Below, one piece after another: positions 39,390-48,447 of a stretch of 64,000 nucleotides of DNA. Under the pieces are notes generated by a model that saw nothing but the letters and a program-made list of their open reading frames with translations, ran no database searches and had not been told where the DNA came from. Made by a program: the position numbers and the translations under genes. Every line of letters begins with the position of its first letter. Positions within the stretch are counted from its first letter, which is position 1. The stretch lies in the NCBI GenBank assembly GCA_027493615.1, contig JAOSKK010000037.1:252514-316513 (forward strand), given 5' to 3'. The stretch is from Verrucomicrobiota bacterium. Its GTDB lineage: Bacteria; Verrucomicrobiota; Verrucomicrobiia; Limisphaerales; J093.

Positions 39390-39479
39390 ACCTTCGGCAG
39401 TCCAGGGCCGCTGCGCAGGTTTGAAGGGAACACGCCGCTTTCGGTGAACGACGCACCGCGACCGGCCTCACCCACCCCG

Positions 39480-39923
39480 TCAAAGCCTCGCCGGCAGCAG
39501 CGCCATCCCGGCGGCCGCAGCGAGGGCCCGGCTCTCGGGTTGGAAGCTCAGGAAATGCGTGCAACCGCAGGATGCCCCGATGGCCGGGTGCAACAGGAAG
39601 CTGCTCGTAGGAGGTTCCTGGGGCGTACGCTCGTTCCAGGACCGGGCCAAAGCCAGGGCCGCGTCCCATGGCACGGGTTCCAGCGTGAACACCAACTCCC
39701 GCTGGTAGAACTGCCAGAGCCCCCACGCCCGCGCCGCCACCGCCTGCAGCTTCGGCTCCGGACCGACCATGCGTTTGCGCAGGCCGTTTTCCACCTGCAA
39801 GGCCTGAAGGGCATTGATGGGGATGGGCTGGGGCAGCTTCCGCGCGTGCTCCCAAGCCGTCGCCGTTCCCGGCGCCTTGGCAACCAGACACAGCAGGAAG
39901 CCCAGGTCCAGATAGTGGGTCAT
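39480..39923 (-). CDS. PIN-domain toxin
   Basis: 147-residue protein with a PIN-like fold, predicted RNase toxin of a toxin-antitoxin pair. The first acidic residue is in MTHYLDLGFLLCLV (Asp6), Glu in ALQVENGLRKRM, and Asp in PVPWDAALALARSW. The final part reads GCTHFLSFQPESRALA, the usual THFLSFD-type strand. The third expected acidic residue before it is His (LLHPAIGA), so catalysis may be altered. Its ATG overlaps the antitoxin stop (ATGA), the classic arrangement. Confidence 0.75.
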   Translation of the reverse strand: MTHYLDLGFLLCLVAKAPGTATAWEHARKLPQPIPINALQALQVENGLRKRMVGPEPKLQAVAARAWGLWQFYQRELVFTLEPVPWDAALALARSWNERTPQEPPTSSFLLHPAIGASCGCTHFLSFQPESRALAAAAGMALLPARL

Positions 39924-40155
39924 ACCTCCGCAAGGAGGCTGTCGATGAGCCGCCCCCCACCTCGGGATCGTAATCCTCCTGCGCCAGCCGTTTGCCGAGG
40001 TCCAATTTCGGTCGCCGCTCGGCCGCACCCTCACGAACGTATCGCCCGTGGACCCTGCCGTAACTGGTGACCAGCACGGACTCACCGGCCGGAAGGTCGT
40101 TCGTGATCGGACCGAACTGCTTGGTGAACTCCGCCACCGACACCGTCTTCTTCAT
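39920..40155 (-). CDS. Phd-like antitoxin (one frame break)
   Basis: Short antitoxin of about 78 residues starting MKKTVSVAEFTKQFGPITND and continuing ESVLVTSYGRVHGRYV, a prevent-host-death-like DNA-binding fold. It ends in an acidic tail, LGKRLAQEDYDPEVGGRLID and SLLAEV. The natural stop is reached only if the six-C run at 39953-39958 (plus strand) has one more base. Then the TGA overlaps the toxin ATG exactly, which strongly supports the correction. It is probably autoregulated with the toxin. Confidence 0.78.
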
Positions 40156-40289
40156 GTCGGATAGGTTATCGGATTTCCCGCCGCCGTCAATCCCCCCAGC
40201 CCCGGCGCACGCCCGGTTACCGGCCGTCCACGCCCCAGGCGCATCAGCAGGTTTGCGTTTCCTGCCGCGCCCCGGCAGACTCGCCGCGA

Positions 40290-41883
40290 ATGAGCAAGCG
40301 GTTCTACATCACCACCGCGATCGACTACGTCAACGGCCAGCCGCACCTCGGCCACGCTTACGAGAAAGTCATCACCGACGTCATCGCGCGCGCACACCGC
40401 AGCCTCGGCCAGCCGGTCTTCTTCCTGACCGGCACCGACGAGCACGGCCAGAAGGTGCAGCAGGCCGCCCAGGCGGCGGGCAAGACCGCCCAGGCCTATT
40501 GCGATGAGCTGGCCGCCCAGTTCCAGGCCCTGACCGTCGCCCTCAACCTCTCCAACGACGACTTCATCCGCACCACCGAACCCCGCCACAAAGCCATCGT
40601 CTCCGCCCTCCTCACCAAGCTCCTTGACCAGGGCGACCTCTACAAGGCCCCCTACCGCGGCTGGTATTCCTGGAAGGAGGAGACCTTCCTCACCGACAAG
40701 GACCGCCGATCCGACGGCACCTTCGATCCCGCCTGGTGGGGCGAGGTCACCGAGCTCGTCGAGGAGAACTGGTACTTCCGCATGAGCCGCCACCAGGGCT
40801 GGCTGCTCGATCATCTCGAGGCCCATCCCGAGTTCGTCCAGCCCGACTACCGCCGCAACGAAATCCTCGGCTTCCTCCGCTCGGTCGCGCTCGATGACCT
40901 CTGCATCAGCCGCCCCCGCGCCCGCCTCCAGTTGGGGCATCCCCCTGCCCTTCGACCCGGACTACGTGAACTACGTCTGGTTCGACGCCCTCACCAACTA
41001 CTTCAGCGTCCCGGCCGCCCTGGGCGATCCCGGCGCCATCGAACCGCTCGGTGCGTATGCACCCAAGGGCGAAGGCCCAAGTGCGAAGGGCGAAGGGCGA
41101 AGGGCGGAGGCCGAAGTCCGGCTGTGGCCGGCGGACGTGCATGTCATTGGGAAGGACATCGTCCGGTTCCACGCCGTCTATTGGCCGATCATGCTCCACG
41201 CAGCCGGTGTGCCCCTGCCTCAACAGGTGCTCGTCCACGGTTGGTGGCAGAAGGACGGCGAGAAGATGAGCAAGACCACCGGCAACGTCGTGGACCCCAT
41301 CGCCGTGGTTCGAGACTGGGGCGTCGATGCCTTCCGCTATTACGTCGTGCGCGAACTCGACATCGGGCCCGACGGCAACTGGACCGATGCCGGGTTCCGC
41401 GCCCGTTACACGGCCGAGCTCGCCAACGGCTTGGGCAACCTCGTCAATCGCTCGCTCGCCATGCTCCAGCGCTATCGCGGCGGGATCGTGCCCGCCCGCT
41501 CGGACGAGCTCGCCCCCGAGGTCCGGGATACCACCAGCCGCCTCACCGCCCAACTCCGCGCCCACCAACTCCAGGCGGGCCTCATCACCATTTGGGGCCT
41601 CGTCAACCGCGCCAACCAGTACGTGGACCAGACGGCACCGTTCAAGCTCGCCAAGGACCCCGCCCAGGCCAGTCGCCTCGACGCCGTCCTCTACAACCTC
41701 GTCGAAACGTCCCGCATCCTCGCCGTCCTGCTCTGGCCGTTCCTCCCCACCACCGCTGCGCGGATCACGCAGCAACTCGGCCTGAACGCAGCCCCGGATC
41801 ACCTCAGCGCCGCGGACTGGGGCGGCCTCGCCCCCGGCCATCGAATCGGTCAGCCCGAACCCTTGTTCCCGCGCAAAGACTGA
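40290..41883 (+). CDS. metG: Methionyl-tRNA synthetase (one frame break, inserted repeat)
   Basis: Charges tRNA-Met. About 530 residues, the shorter form without a C-terminal tRNA-binding domain. The HIGH-type motif is HLGH at residues 19-22 in VNGQPHLGHAYEKVITD, and the KMSKS-type motif is KMSKTTGN. FLTGTDEHGQKV, YVNYVWFDALTNY and WPADVHVIGKDIVRFHAVYW are also diagnostic. The frame breaks near 40930, where one base too many separates SRPRARLQ from WGIPLPFDPDYV. Between LGAYAP and LWPADVHVIGKD lies an unusual in-frame stretch of about 17 residues encoded by GGGCGAA-type tandem repeats at 41064-41116. Confidence 0.92.
41064..41116 (+). repeat. GGGCGAAG tandem repeat inside metG
   Basis: Degenerate tandem copies of GGGCGAAG (CAAGGGCGAAGGCCCAAG at 41064-41081, then GTGCGAAGGGCGAAGGGCGA and further copies). 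It encodes a Gly/Lys/Glu/Arg-rich insert in the synthetase, in frame. Confidence 0.8.
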
Positions 41884-41885
41884 CG

Positions 41886-41994
41886 AGGGACCAAAGACCA
41901 CGGACCACGGACCACGGACCACGGACTGAGGACCAACGACCATCCACAACGCATCACGCATCGCGCCTCACACCTCACACCTCACGCCTCTCTT
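41886..41994. repeat. Simple tandem repeats between metG and the isomerase gene
   Basis: From 41886 the units GGACCAA/GGACCAC repeat about seven times. From about 41951 CACGCATC- and CACACCTC-type units follow. No structure beyond the tandems is seen. The isomerase start lies 22 bases after the end. Confidence 0.7.
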
Positions 41995-42015
41995 AACGCC
42001 CCCTCGAACCACACC

Positions 42016-42968
42016 ATGAAACTCGACCGTCGCTCCTTCCTCGGCGCTGCCGGCCTCGCCGCCGCGGCGCCCCTGGCGTCCCTGCGCGCCGCGAATCCCC
42101 CGCCCCGCGCCCCCGCAACAAGCTGGCCATCGCCACGTATTCGTACTGGCACTTCCGCTCCGCCAAGGTCCCCATCGAAACGGTGATGGACAAGACCGCG
42201 GCCCTCGGCGTCGAGGGCGTGGACATCCTCCACCGGCAGATGGACCTCGATGAACGCGCCCCGCTCGACGCCGCCGGACGCGCTTACCTGCGCAAACTCA
42301 AGCGGCACGCCTTTCTCAACGGCCTCGAGATCTGCTGCGTCTCCACCCACCAGAGCTTCGTCAAACCCCAGCCCGAGGAGTTGACCGAGAACGTCCGCCA
42401 CACCGAGAAGTGCATCGAGATCGCCTACGAACTCGGCTGCCCCTCGATCCGCATCAACACCGGCCGCTGGGGCACTTCCAAGGACTTCGATGAGCTCATG
42501 CGCAACCGCGGCATCGAACCCGTCCTGCCCGGCTACACCGAGGACGAAGGCTTTCAGTGGTGCATCGACGGCATCCGCCGCTGCCTACCCAAGGCCGAGG
42601 CGTGCGGCGTCGTGCTGGCGCTCGAGAACCATTGGGGCCTCGCCCGCACCCCCGAGGGCCTGCTCCGCATCCTGAACGCCCTCCCCTCCCCCTGGCTCGG
42701 TGGACTCATGGACACCGGCAACTTCCTCGAAAACCCCTACCCCAAGCTCGCCTTGATCGCCCCGAAGACCGTCTACGTCCAGGCCAAGACCTACCACGGC
42801 GGCGGCGAGTGGTATACCCTCGACCTCGACTACGACCGCATCGCCCAGCTCCTCCGCGACGTGGGCTACGCGGGTTGGGTCGCCCTCGAAATGGAGGGCA
42901 AGGAGGACCCCGACCTCGCCGTCCCCAAGAGCATCGCCACCCTGCGCCAGGCGTTCGGACCCGTTTGA
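42016..42968 (+). CDS. Tat-exported sugar isomerase/epimerase, TIM barrel (one frame break)
   Basis: About 317 residues. It starts with a twin-arginine-type signal (MKLDRRSFLGAAGLAAAAPL) and continues as a xylose-isomerase-like TIM barrel: KLAIATYSYWHF, GVEGVDILHRQMDL, GLEICCVSTHQSFVKPQPEE, SIRINTGRWG, VVLALENHWGLARTPEGLLR, GGLMDTGNFLENPY and ALEMEGKEDPDL. Glu, Asp and His ligands for a metal are present. The family includes enzymes that act on 3-keto sugars. The frame breaks in the C-run 42110-42114, between signal and barrel. The ETF:quinone oxidoreductase homologue starts 30 bases downstream. Confidence 0.85.
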
Positions 42969-42998
42969 TGCCCACCGCCCCGTTCTCGCTTTCCCGCG

Positions 42999-44870
42999 AT
43001 GGTCGAACCAAGCCCCGCCCCGCCCGCCCCCGAACGACAGCGCCTGGATGTGGACATCGTCTGCGTCGGGTTCGGCCCCGCCACCGCGGGCTTCCTCACG
43101 ACGCTGTCGCGCCAACTCGTCAAGCCCGACGGTACGCCGCGATTCGAGAGCGGGGTCATGCCCGGCCTGCCACCCCAGGTGGTCTGTTACGAACGCGCCG
43201 ATGACCTCGGCTTCGGAGTGTCGGGCGTCGTCACCCGCGCCCGCGCCCTGCGGGAAAGCTGGCCCGGACTCGACACCGCCGGCATCCCCATGGCCGTGCC
43301 CGTGGGCGAGGAGAAAGTCCTGTACCTGCTCGATCCGCACAACGCGAGCCGGCGTTCGGCCGCGCTCCGCGCCGGCGATTCGTTGATCCGCGCTGCGAAA
43401 GGCGTGCTGCCCGGCGATCACCACGCCCTGAACCTGCCTTGGACGCCCGAGTTCCTGCACAAGAAGGGCGGGATGGTCTTCTCGCTGGGCCAGTTCTTGC
43501 AGTGGGTCAGCGCCCAGGTGCAAGGCTCCGGCATGGTCCAGATCTGGCCGGGCACACCCGCCGCCGAGGCCCTCCTGGATGGCCGGCGCGTCACGGGCAT
43601 CCGCCTCCTGGATCAGGGCGTGGACAAACAGGGTCGGCCTGTGGACGGATTCGCCCCCGGCATGGACATCCATGCCGCGCTCACCGTCGTCGGTGACGGC
43701 CCGGTCGGCTCAATTGGCCGGCAACTCGACGCGCACTTCGGCCTCCCGGAAGGCCACCACACCCGGGACTGGGCGGTCGGCATGAAGTTCGTCGTCGACC
43801 TTCCCGAGAACACCCCACTCCAACCGGGCACCGTCTGGCACACGTTCGGTTACCCGGAACCGGAGATCTTCGGCTTCCTCTACGTCCATCCCGACCGCGT
43901 GGCGTCGCTCGGGATCTTTGTGCCGTCTTGGTTCGACAGCCCGATGCGGACGGCCTACCGCTACCTTCAGCATTGGATGCTCCATCCCTACCTCTGGCGC
44001 TACCTCGAAGGCGGTCGCCTCCGTTCCTGGGGTGCCAAGACCCTGGGCGAATCCGGCCGCCGCGGCGAACCTCACCTGGTCGGCGACGGCTACGCGCGCA
44101 TCGGCGAGGGCAGCGGCACGACCAATGTCCTTACCGGGTCAGGTGTGGATGAGGCCTGGGCCAGCGGGGTCCAGCTCGGCGAGGCCGTCCTCGAGTTGCT
44201 CGAGGCCGGGAAGCCCTTCACCCGCGCCAATCTCGAAGCCACCTATGTGCGCCGACGCCGGGCCAGTTGGCTCGAGACAGAGGCCCGCGTGGCAGGGAAG
44301 TCGCGCGACGGATTCCAATCCGGCGTGGTGCGCGGGTTGATCGGGATGGCCCTGGCGGGTCTGACCGACGGCCGGTTGGCGTTGGGCGGTGAACCGCAAC
44401 CGCCTTGGCAACGGCTGCCCAGCATCGAGGAGTACTACCGCGGCCGGGTCGCCCCCGAGGAAATCGAACGGCTTCGCGAGCAATGTCGGGCGCAGGGCGT
44501 TTCCCTGCACAACGCCTTGATGGACGCAGCGGGTTGGCCGGCCATCCCTTACGACGGGCGGCTGCTGGTATCACACCAAGATGCGCTGCTCCTCGGCGGT
44601 AAGGTGCAGGCACCGCCAGGCTACGCCGACCACGTGGTGTTCCTCTATCCCGAGCTGTGCGAACGTTGCGGAACCAAGATCTGCATCGAAGCCTGCAGCG
44701 GCCAGGCCATTACGCCGGGCGAAGGCGCCACCCCGGCGTTTGACCGCGAGAAATGCGTTCACTGTGGGGCGTGCCTCTGGAACTGCTCGCAACCGGTCCC
44801 GGGCCACCCCGACCAGATGAACATCGCGTTCCGCGCCGGCACCGGCGGCCTCCACTCCGCCGAAAACTAA
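42999..44870 (+). CDS. Electron-transfer flavoprotein:quinone oxidoreductase homologue
   Basis: Passes electrons from electron-transfer flavoprotein or a similar carrier to membrane quinone. The 623-residue protein is intact. FAD-binding starts DVDIVCVGFGPATAGFLTTL. A second conserved part is WAVGMKFVVDLPENT, and GDGYARIGEGSGTTNVLTGS resembles the GDAAGF-type FAD segment. The C-terminal ferredoxin-like domain has ELCERCGTKICIEACSGQAI and, from residue 586, CVHCGACLWNCSQP, supplying the 4Fe-4S ligands. The end, PDQMNIAFRAGTGGLH, is close to the ETF-QO consensus. The N-terminus lacks an export signal, so it should sit on the cytoplasmic face. ETF genes are not in the window. Confidence 0.85.
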   Translation: MVEPSPAPPAPERQRLDVDIVCVGFGPATAGFLTTLSRQLVKPDGTPRFESGVMPGLPPQVVCYERADDLGFGVSGVVTRARALRESWPGLDTAGIPMAVPVGEEKVLYLLDPHNASRRSAALRAGDSLIRAAKGVLPGDHHALNLPWTPEFLHKKGGMVFSLGQFLQWVSAQVQGSGMVQIWPGTPAAEALLDGRRVTGIRLLDQGVDKQGRPVDGFAPGMDIHAALTVVGDGPVGSIGRQLDAHFGLPEGHHTRDWAVGMKFVVDLPENTPLQPGTVWHTFGYPEPEIFGFLYVHPDRVASLGIFVPSWFDSPMRTAYRYLQHWMLHPYLWRYLEGGRLRSWGAKTLGESGRRGEPHLVGDGYARIGEGSGTTNVLTGSGVDEAWASGVQLGEAVLELLEAGKPFTRANLEATYVRRRRASWLETEARVAGKSRDGFQSGVVRGLIGMALAGLTDGRLALGGEPQPPWQRLPSIEEYYRGRVAPEEIERLREQCRAQGVSLHNALMDAAGWPAIPYDGRLLVSHQDALLLGGKVQAPPGYADHVVFLYPELCERCGTKICIEACSGQAITPGEGATPAFDREKCVHCGACLWNCSQPVPGHPDQMNIAFRAGTGGLHSAEN

Positions 44871-44885
44871 GCCTCTCCCCGCTTT

Positions 44886-44968
44886 TGGGGTCGCATCTTA
44901 ACATTTAACAATTGCCCCACCGAAGACGGGCGAAACGGGCGAATGTTAAATGTTAAGATGCGACCCCA
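44886..44968. repeat. AT-rich perfect 25-bp inverted repeat
   Basis: Left arm TGGGGTCGCATCTTAACATT... at 44886-44910, right arm exact complement at 44944-44968, 33 bases apart. The TTAACATTTAACA words are strikingly AT-rich for this GC-rich chromosome. It lies between the ETF-QO gene and the DUF6807 gene, and could be a mobile palindrome or a terminator. Confidence 0.85.
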
Positions 44969-45036
44969 GAATGATGAATCCCCGATCGTCCCGGTTTGGG
45001 GTTGACCCGACGATCTCCAGTTTTACCCTGTCGCGC

Positions 45037-46029
45037 ATGAGCCACCGTTCGATGGATTGGATGCCACGCTGCGCTGCCTTCGTGCTCGCGGCCGCTTGGT
45101 TCACGGGGTCGCTCCACGCGGCAGCGGAGGGCGTGACGGTCCGGGAGGTCGACGGCAAGGTGCGGGTCGAGGTCAACGGAAGCCTGTTCACGGAATACCA
45201 CTACCAGAACGTCTCGCGACCTTTCCTCTATCCGGTTCTGGGGCCTGGCGATCTCCCCATGACACGCAACTGGCCCATGAAGGAAGCCCCCGGCGAGGAT
45301 CGGGATCATCCGCATCACCGTTCGCTATGGTGGACCCACGGCGCCGTCAACGGGGTGGATTTCTGGTCCGAAGGCACGAATGCCGGCCGCACGGTGCACG
45401 ACCGGTTCCTCAACCTGCAGTCGGGACCCGACACAGGCGTGATTCACTCGCGCAACTTTCTCGTCGCCAAGGACGGTCGCCGGGTGGGCACCGTCGAGTT
45501 CATTCTCACCTTCCATCGCCGGAGCGAGGATCGGGTGCTGGATTGGGAGACGAAGGTCACCGCCAGCGAAGGGGATCTGACCTTCGGCGACACGAAAGAA
45601 GGCACGATGGCGATCCGGCTCAACGAGACCATGCGCCTCAAGCCCAACAAAGAAAACGTCGGGCAACCGAAGGGACGCATCGTGACCAGCGAGGGCGTCC
45701 GGGACGATGACACCTGGGGCAAGCGGGCGGCCTGGGTGGACTACCAGGGACTGGTGCAGGGCGAACTCCTGGGCGTGGCCATCTTTGATCACCCCAGCAA
45801 CCCTCGTCATCCCACCTGGTGGCACGTGCGGGACTACGGGCTCTTCGCCGCCAACCCTTTCGGGATCCATGATTTCGAGCGGAAACCGGCGGGCACCGGG
45901 GATTTGGTGGTCGCCCGTGGGGAGAACCTCGGTTTCCGCTACCGCTTTGTGTTCCATCGCGGCAATGAACAAGCCGCCGGGGTGGCGGCGCTGTTCCAGG
46001 AATTTGCCAAAGCGACCCCCGCGCGTTGA
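45037..46029 (+). CDS. DUF6807 (PmoA-like) exported protein
   Basis: 330-residue protein with an export signal (AAFVLAAAWFTGSLHAAA). The mature part matches the DUF6807 family, often called PmoA-like in annotation though unrelated in role to methane oxidation: YHYQNVSRPFLYPVLGPGD, DHPHHRSLWWTHGAVNGVDF, DTKEGTMAIRLNETM, AIFDHPSNPRHPTWWHVRDY and LFAANPFGIHDF. The DHPHH motif suggests metal or sugar binding. Genes of this family recur next to Gfo/Idh/MocA dehydrogenases, as here, which points to carbohydrate metabolism. The ATG at 45037 is chosen because upstream codons lie in repeat DNA. Confidence 0.82.
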   Translation: MSHRSMDWMPRCAAFVLAAAWFTGSLHAAAEGVTVREVDGKVRVEVNGSLFTEYHYQNVSRPFLYPVLGPGDLPMTRNWPMKEAPGEDRDHPHHRSLWWTHGAVNGVDFWSEGTNAGRTVHDRFLNLQSGPDTGVIHSRNFLVAKDGRRVGTVEFILTFHRRSEDRVLDWETKVTASEGDLTFGDTKEGTMAIRLNETMRLKPNKENVGQPKGRIVTSEGVRDDDTWGKRAAWVDYQGLVQGELLGVAIFDHPSNPRHPTWWHVRDYGLFAANPFGIHDFERKPAGTGDLVVARGENLGFRYRFVFHRGNEQAAGVAALFQEFAKATPAR

Positions 46030-46069
46030 ATCTTCCCCGCCGGAATCCGTCGAAACTCGCATACAAATC

Positions 46070-47544
46070 ATGAAGCAGACCACACTCACCCGTCGCGACT
46101 TCCTGCGCCACACCAGCCTGGCGATTGCCGGGGTGGGCATGGCGCCGGCCATTGCCGCCCAGACTACCGGCCGGGTTGTCGGCCCCAACGAAGAGATCCG
46201 TTTTGCCGTGGTAGGCTTTCGGGGCCAGGGAGGCGGCCATATCAAGAGCCTCCAGAGCTTGCGTGAGAAAGGCGTGAAGGTTCGCATCACGGCGCTTTGC
46301 GATGTGGACCGCGAAGTGCTCGATGGGGGCGTGAAGGTCTTCAAGGACCAGGGGGAAGAAGTCAAGGGCTACACGGACATCCGCGAGTTGCTGCAGGATG
46401 CCAACGTGGACGCCCTGTCGATTGCCACGCCCAATCACTGGCACGCGTTGGGCACGATCTGGGCCGTGCAGGCCGGCAAGGACGTCTACGTCGAGAAACC
46501 CGTCTCCCACAACGTCTGGGAAGGCCGCCAGATGGTGAAGGCCGCCCGTCAGCACGGCCGCATCGTGCAGACCGGCACGCAGAGCCGCTCCAGCCGGGAA
46601 GGCATTGCGACCGCCGTCGAGTGGGTCCGGGCCGGCAACCTGGGCAAGATCCTGGCGGCGCGCGGGCTCTGCTACAAGCGCCGCGACACCATCGGCAAGG
46701 TCGACGGACCGCAGCCCATCCCGCCGGGCATCGACTACGACCTCTGGTGCGGACCGGCGCCGAAGGACCCCTGACGCGCAAGCGGCTCCACTACGATTGG
46801 CACTGGGTGTGGCCGACCGGCAACGGCGACCTCGGCAACCAGGGCATTCATCAGATGGACATCGCCCGCTGGTTCCTGGGCGAAGCCGAGTTGTCGCCGG
46901 CCGTGATCAGCATCGGCGGACGCTTTGGCTACGTGGACGACGGCACCACCCCGAACACCCAGGTGATCGTGCACGGCTATCCAAAGGCCCCGCTCATCTT
47001 CGAGGTTCGCGGCCTGCCCGAGATGCGGGGCTCGAACACGATGGACCGTTACATGGGCGGCAGCATCGCCGTGGTGGTGCACTGCGAAGACGGCTACGTG
47101 CTTGTCCCGGACTACAACACGGCGATCGCCTTCGACAAACAAGGCCAGGAGATCAAGAAGTTCGTGGGTGCCGAAAACCACCATGCCAACTTCGTGAAGG
47201 CGGTGCGCAGCCGGAAACCCGAGGACCTGCACGCCGACATCCTCGAGGGCCATATCTCGAGCGCGCTGTGCCATACCGGCAACATCTCCTACCGCCTCGG
47301 CCGGCTGCTCGACCCTGAGGAAATCCGCGATCGCCTCGCGACCAACTCGTTTGCCCTCGAGGCGTGCGAGCGGGCCTACGCACATCTTCAGGCCAACCAG
47401 GTCGACCTGCTCCTCACGCGCGCCACGCTGGGCGTGGCCCTCAAGATGGACCCGAAGACCGAGCGGTTCCTCGACCACCCCGCCGCCAACGAGATGCTCA
47501 CGCGAGCCTACCGCGAACCCTTCGTGGTGCCGGCGCAGGTCTAA
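46070..47544 (+). CDS. Tat-exported Gfo/Idh/MocA oxidoreductase (first copy, one frame break)
   Basis: NAD(P)-type sugar dehydrogenase of about 491 residues. Twin-arginine signal: LTRRDFLRHTSLAIAG. Rossmann part: RFAVVGFRGQGGGH, ALCDVD, SIATPNHWHALGTIWAVQAG and the catalytic KDVYVEKPVSHN with EKP. The second domain holds NQGIHQMDIARWFLG with the conserved His and Asp. The frame breaks at the C-run 46768-46771, and one more C restores PAPKDPLTRKRLHYDWHWVW. Families like this oxidise the 3-hydroxyl of glycosides before DUF1080 cleavage. Neighbours on the same strand are DUF6807 (40 bp before) and the jelly-roll protein (41 bp after). Confidence 0.9.
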
Positions 47545-47585
47545 ACGAGGATCCAGGTCACCCGCCCGCCGGTCCTCTTGACCGC

Positions 47586-48317
47586 ATGCACCTGCGCTGG
47601 CCAAGGCAGCTTGCCGGTTGGACGCTGGCCCTCGCCTGCGCAGGTCTTTCCCCGACCGGCGCCGCCGCCGAACCTGCCCTCCCCTCCGGCTACCAACTCC
47701 TGTACGAGCAGACTTTCGCGGACGCGACAGCGCTCCGCGACTTCCACTTCAGCGATCCCCTGGCCTGGCGCCACTCGACGGCGCTGGGCCGGGGCGCCCT
47801 CGAACTGCATCGCCAGAGCCAATACACCCCGCGCGTGCGATCCCCGGTCAACCTGGCCCTGATCGCCGACCGCTGGTTTGGCGACTTCGTACTCGAAGTG
47901 GATTTGGTCCAGACGGGACGCGAGTACGGCCATCGTGACATGTGCGTCTTCTTTGGGGCCAAGGACCCCGCCAACTTCTATTACGTGCACCTGGCCACCA
48001 AGGCCGACGACCATGCCCATAACATCTTCCTCGTGAACGACGCGCCCCGGGTGAAAATCGCCCAGCGGACGACCGACGGAGTTCAGTGGGGACTGGAGGT
48101 CTGGCATCGGGTCCGGCTCGAACGGACCCTGGCGAATGGCTCGATCAAGGTCTTCTTCGACGATCTCACCGAGCCCATCATGGTCGCGACGGACCCGCAC
48201 TTCGACTACGGCCTGATCGGCTTTGGATCGTTCGACGACACCGGCATGGTGGCGAACATTCGCATCTGGGGTCCCGGCTTCGCGCCTGCCCGTACTGGGT
48301 TCTTCCCCTCCCCGTAG
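47586..48317 (+). CDS. Exported jelly-roll protein
   Basis: 243-residue protein with a signal peptide (QLAGWTLALACAGLSPTGAA) and a concanavalin-like beta sandwich. Visible strands include YQLLYEQTFADATALRDFHF, DFVLEVDLVQTGREYGHRDM, CVFFGAKDPANFYYVHLATK and FDYGLIGFGSFDDTGMVANI. The fold resembles DUF1080 and DUF1961-type domains, so a role as a sugar-binding or 3-keto-glycoside-related protein fits its place after the dehydrogenase, but no catalytic motif is certain. The frame is intact. Confidence 0.78.
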   Translation: MHLRWPRQLAGWTLALACAGLSPTGAAAEPALPSGYQLLYEQTFADATALRDFHFSDPLAWRHSTALGRGALELHRQSQYTPRVRSPVNLALIADRWFGDFVLEVDLVQTGREYGHRDMCVFFGAKDPANFYYVHLATKADDHAHNIFLVNDAPRVKIAQRTTDGVQWGLEVWHRVRLERTLANGSIKVFFDDLTEPIMVATDPHFDYGLIGFGSFDDTGMVANIRIWGPGFAPARTGFFPSP

Positions 48318-48374
48318 GAGCCGACGTCAGGAGGCTCTGCCCTGCCGGGTGAGTCTCGTGACCTCGACTCCTAC
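48315..48374. repeat. Palindromic repeat, GTAGGAG/GTAGGCGCCGA family (reverse copy)
   Basis: Starts GTAGGAGCCGACGTCAGGAG and ends GTGACCTCGACTCCTAC, which makes it the reverse orientation of the copies near 52.6 kb. It overlaps the stop of the jelly-roll gene. The end coordinate is accurate to about one base. Confidence 0.8.
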
Positions 48375-48447
48375 GCTGCCTAAGGGAGCGGGGCCCGAGC
48401 CAGGAAAAAGCGTGCAGCCGTCCAGGGCGTGGCTAGACTTCGCGCCG

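Noticed and set aside
41886..41994. Short tandem units as a CRISPR array or origin iterons
   Set aside because: Units are 7-9 bases with no unique spacers, and there is no DnaA-box cluster or replication gene nearby.
45037..46029. PmoA (methane monooxygenase) as evidence of methanotrophy
   Set aside because: The name is a family label only. The sequence is DUF6807 and no pmoB, pmoC or membrane segments are present.
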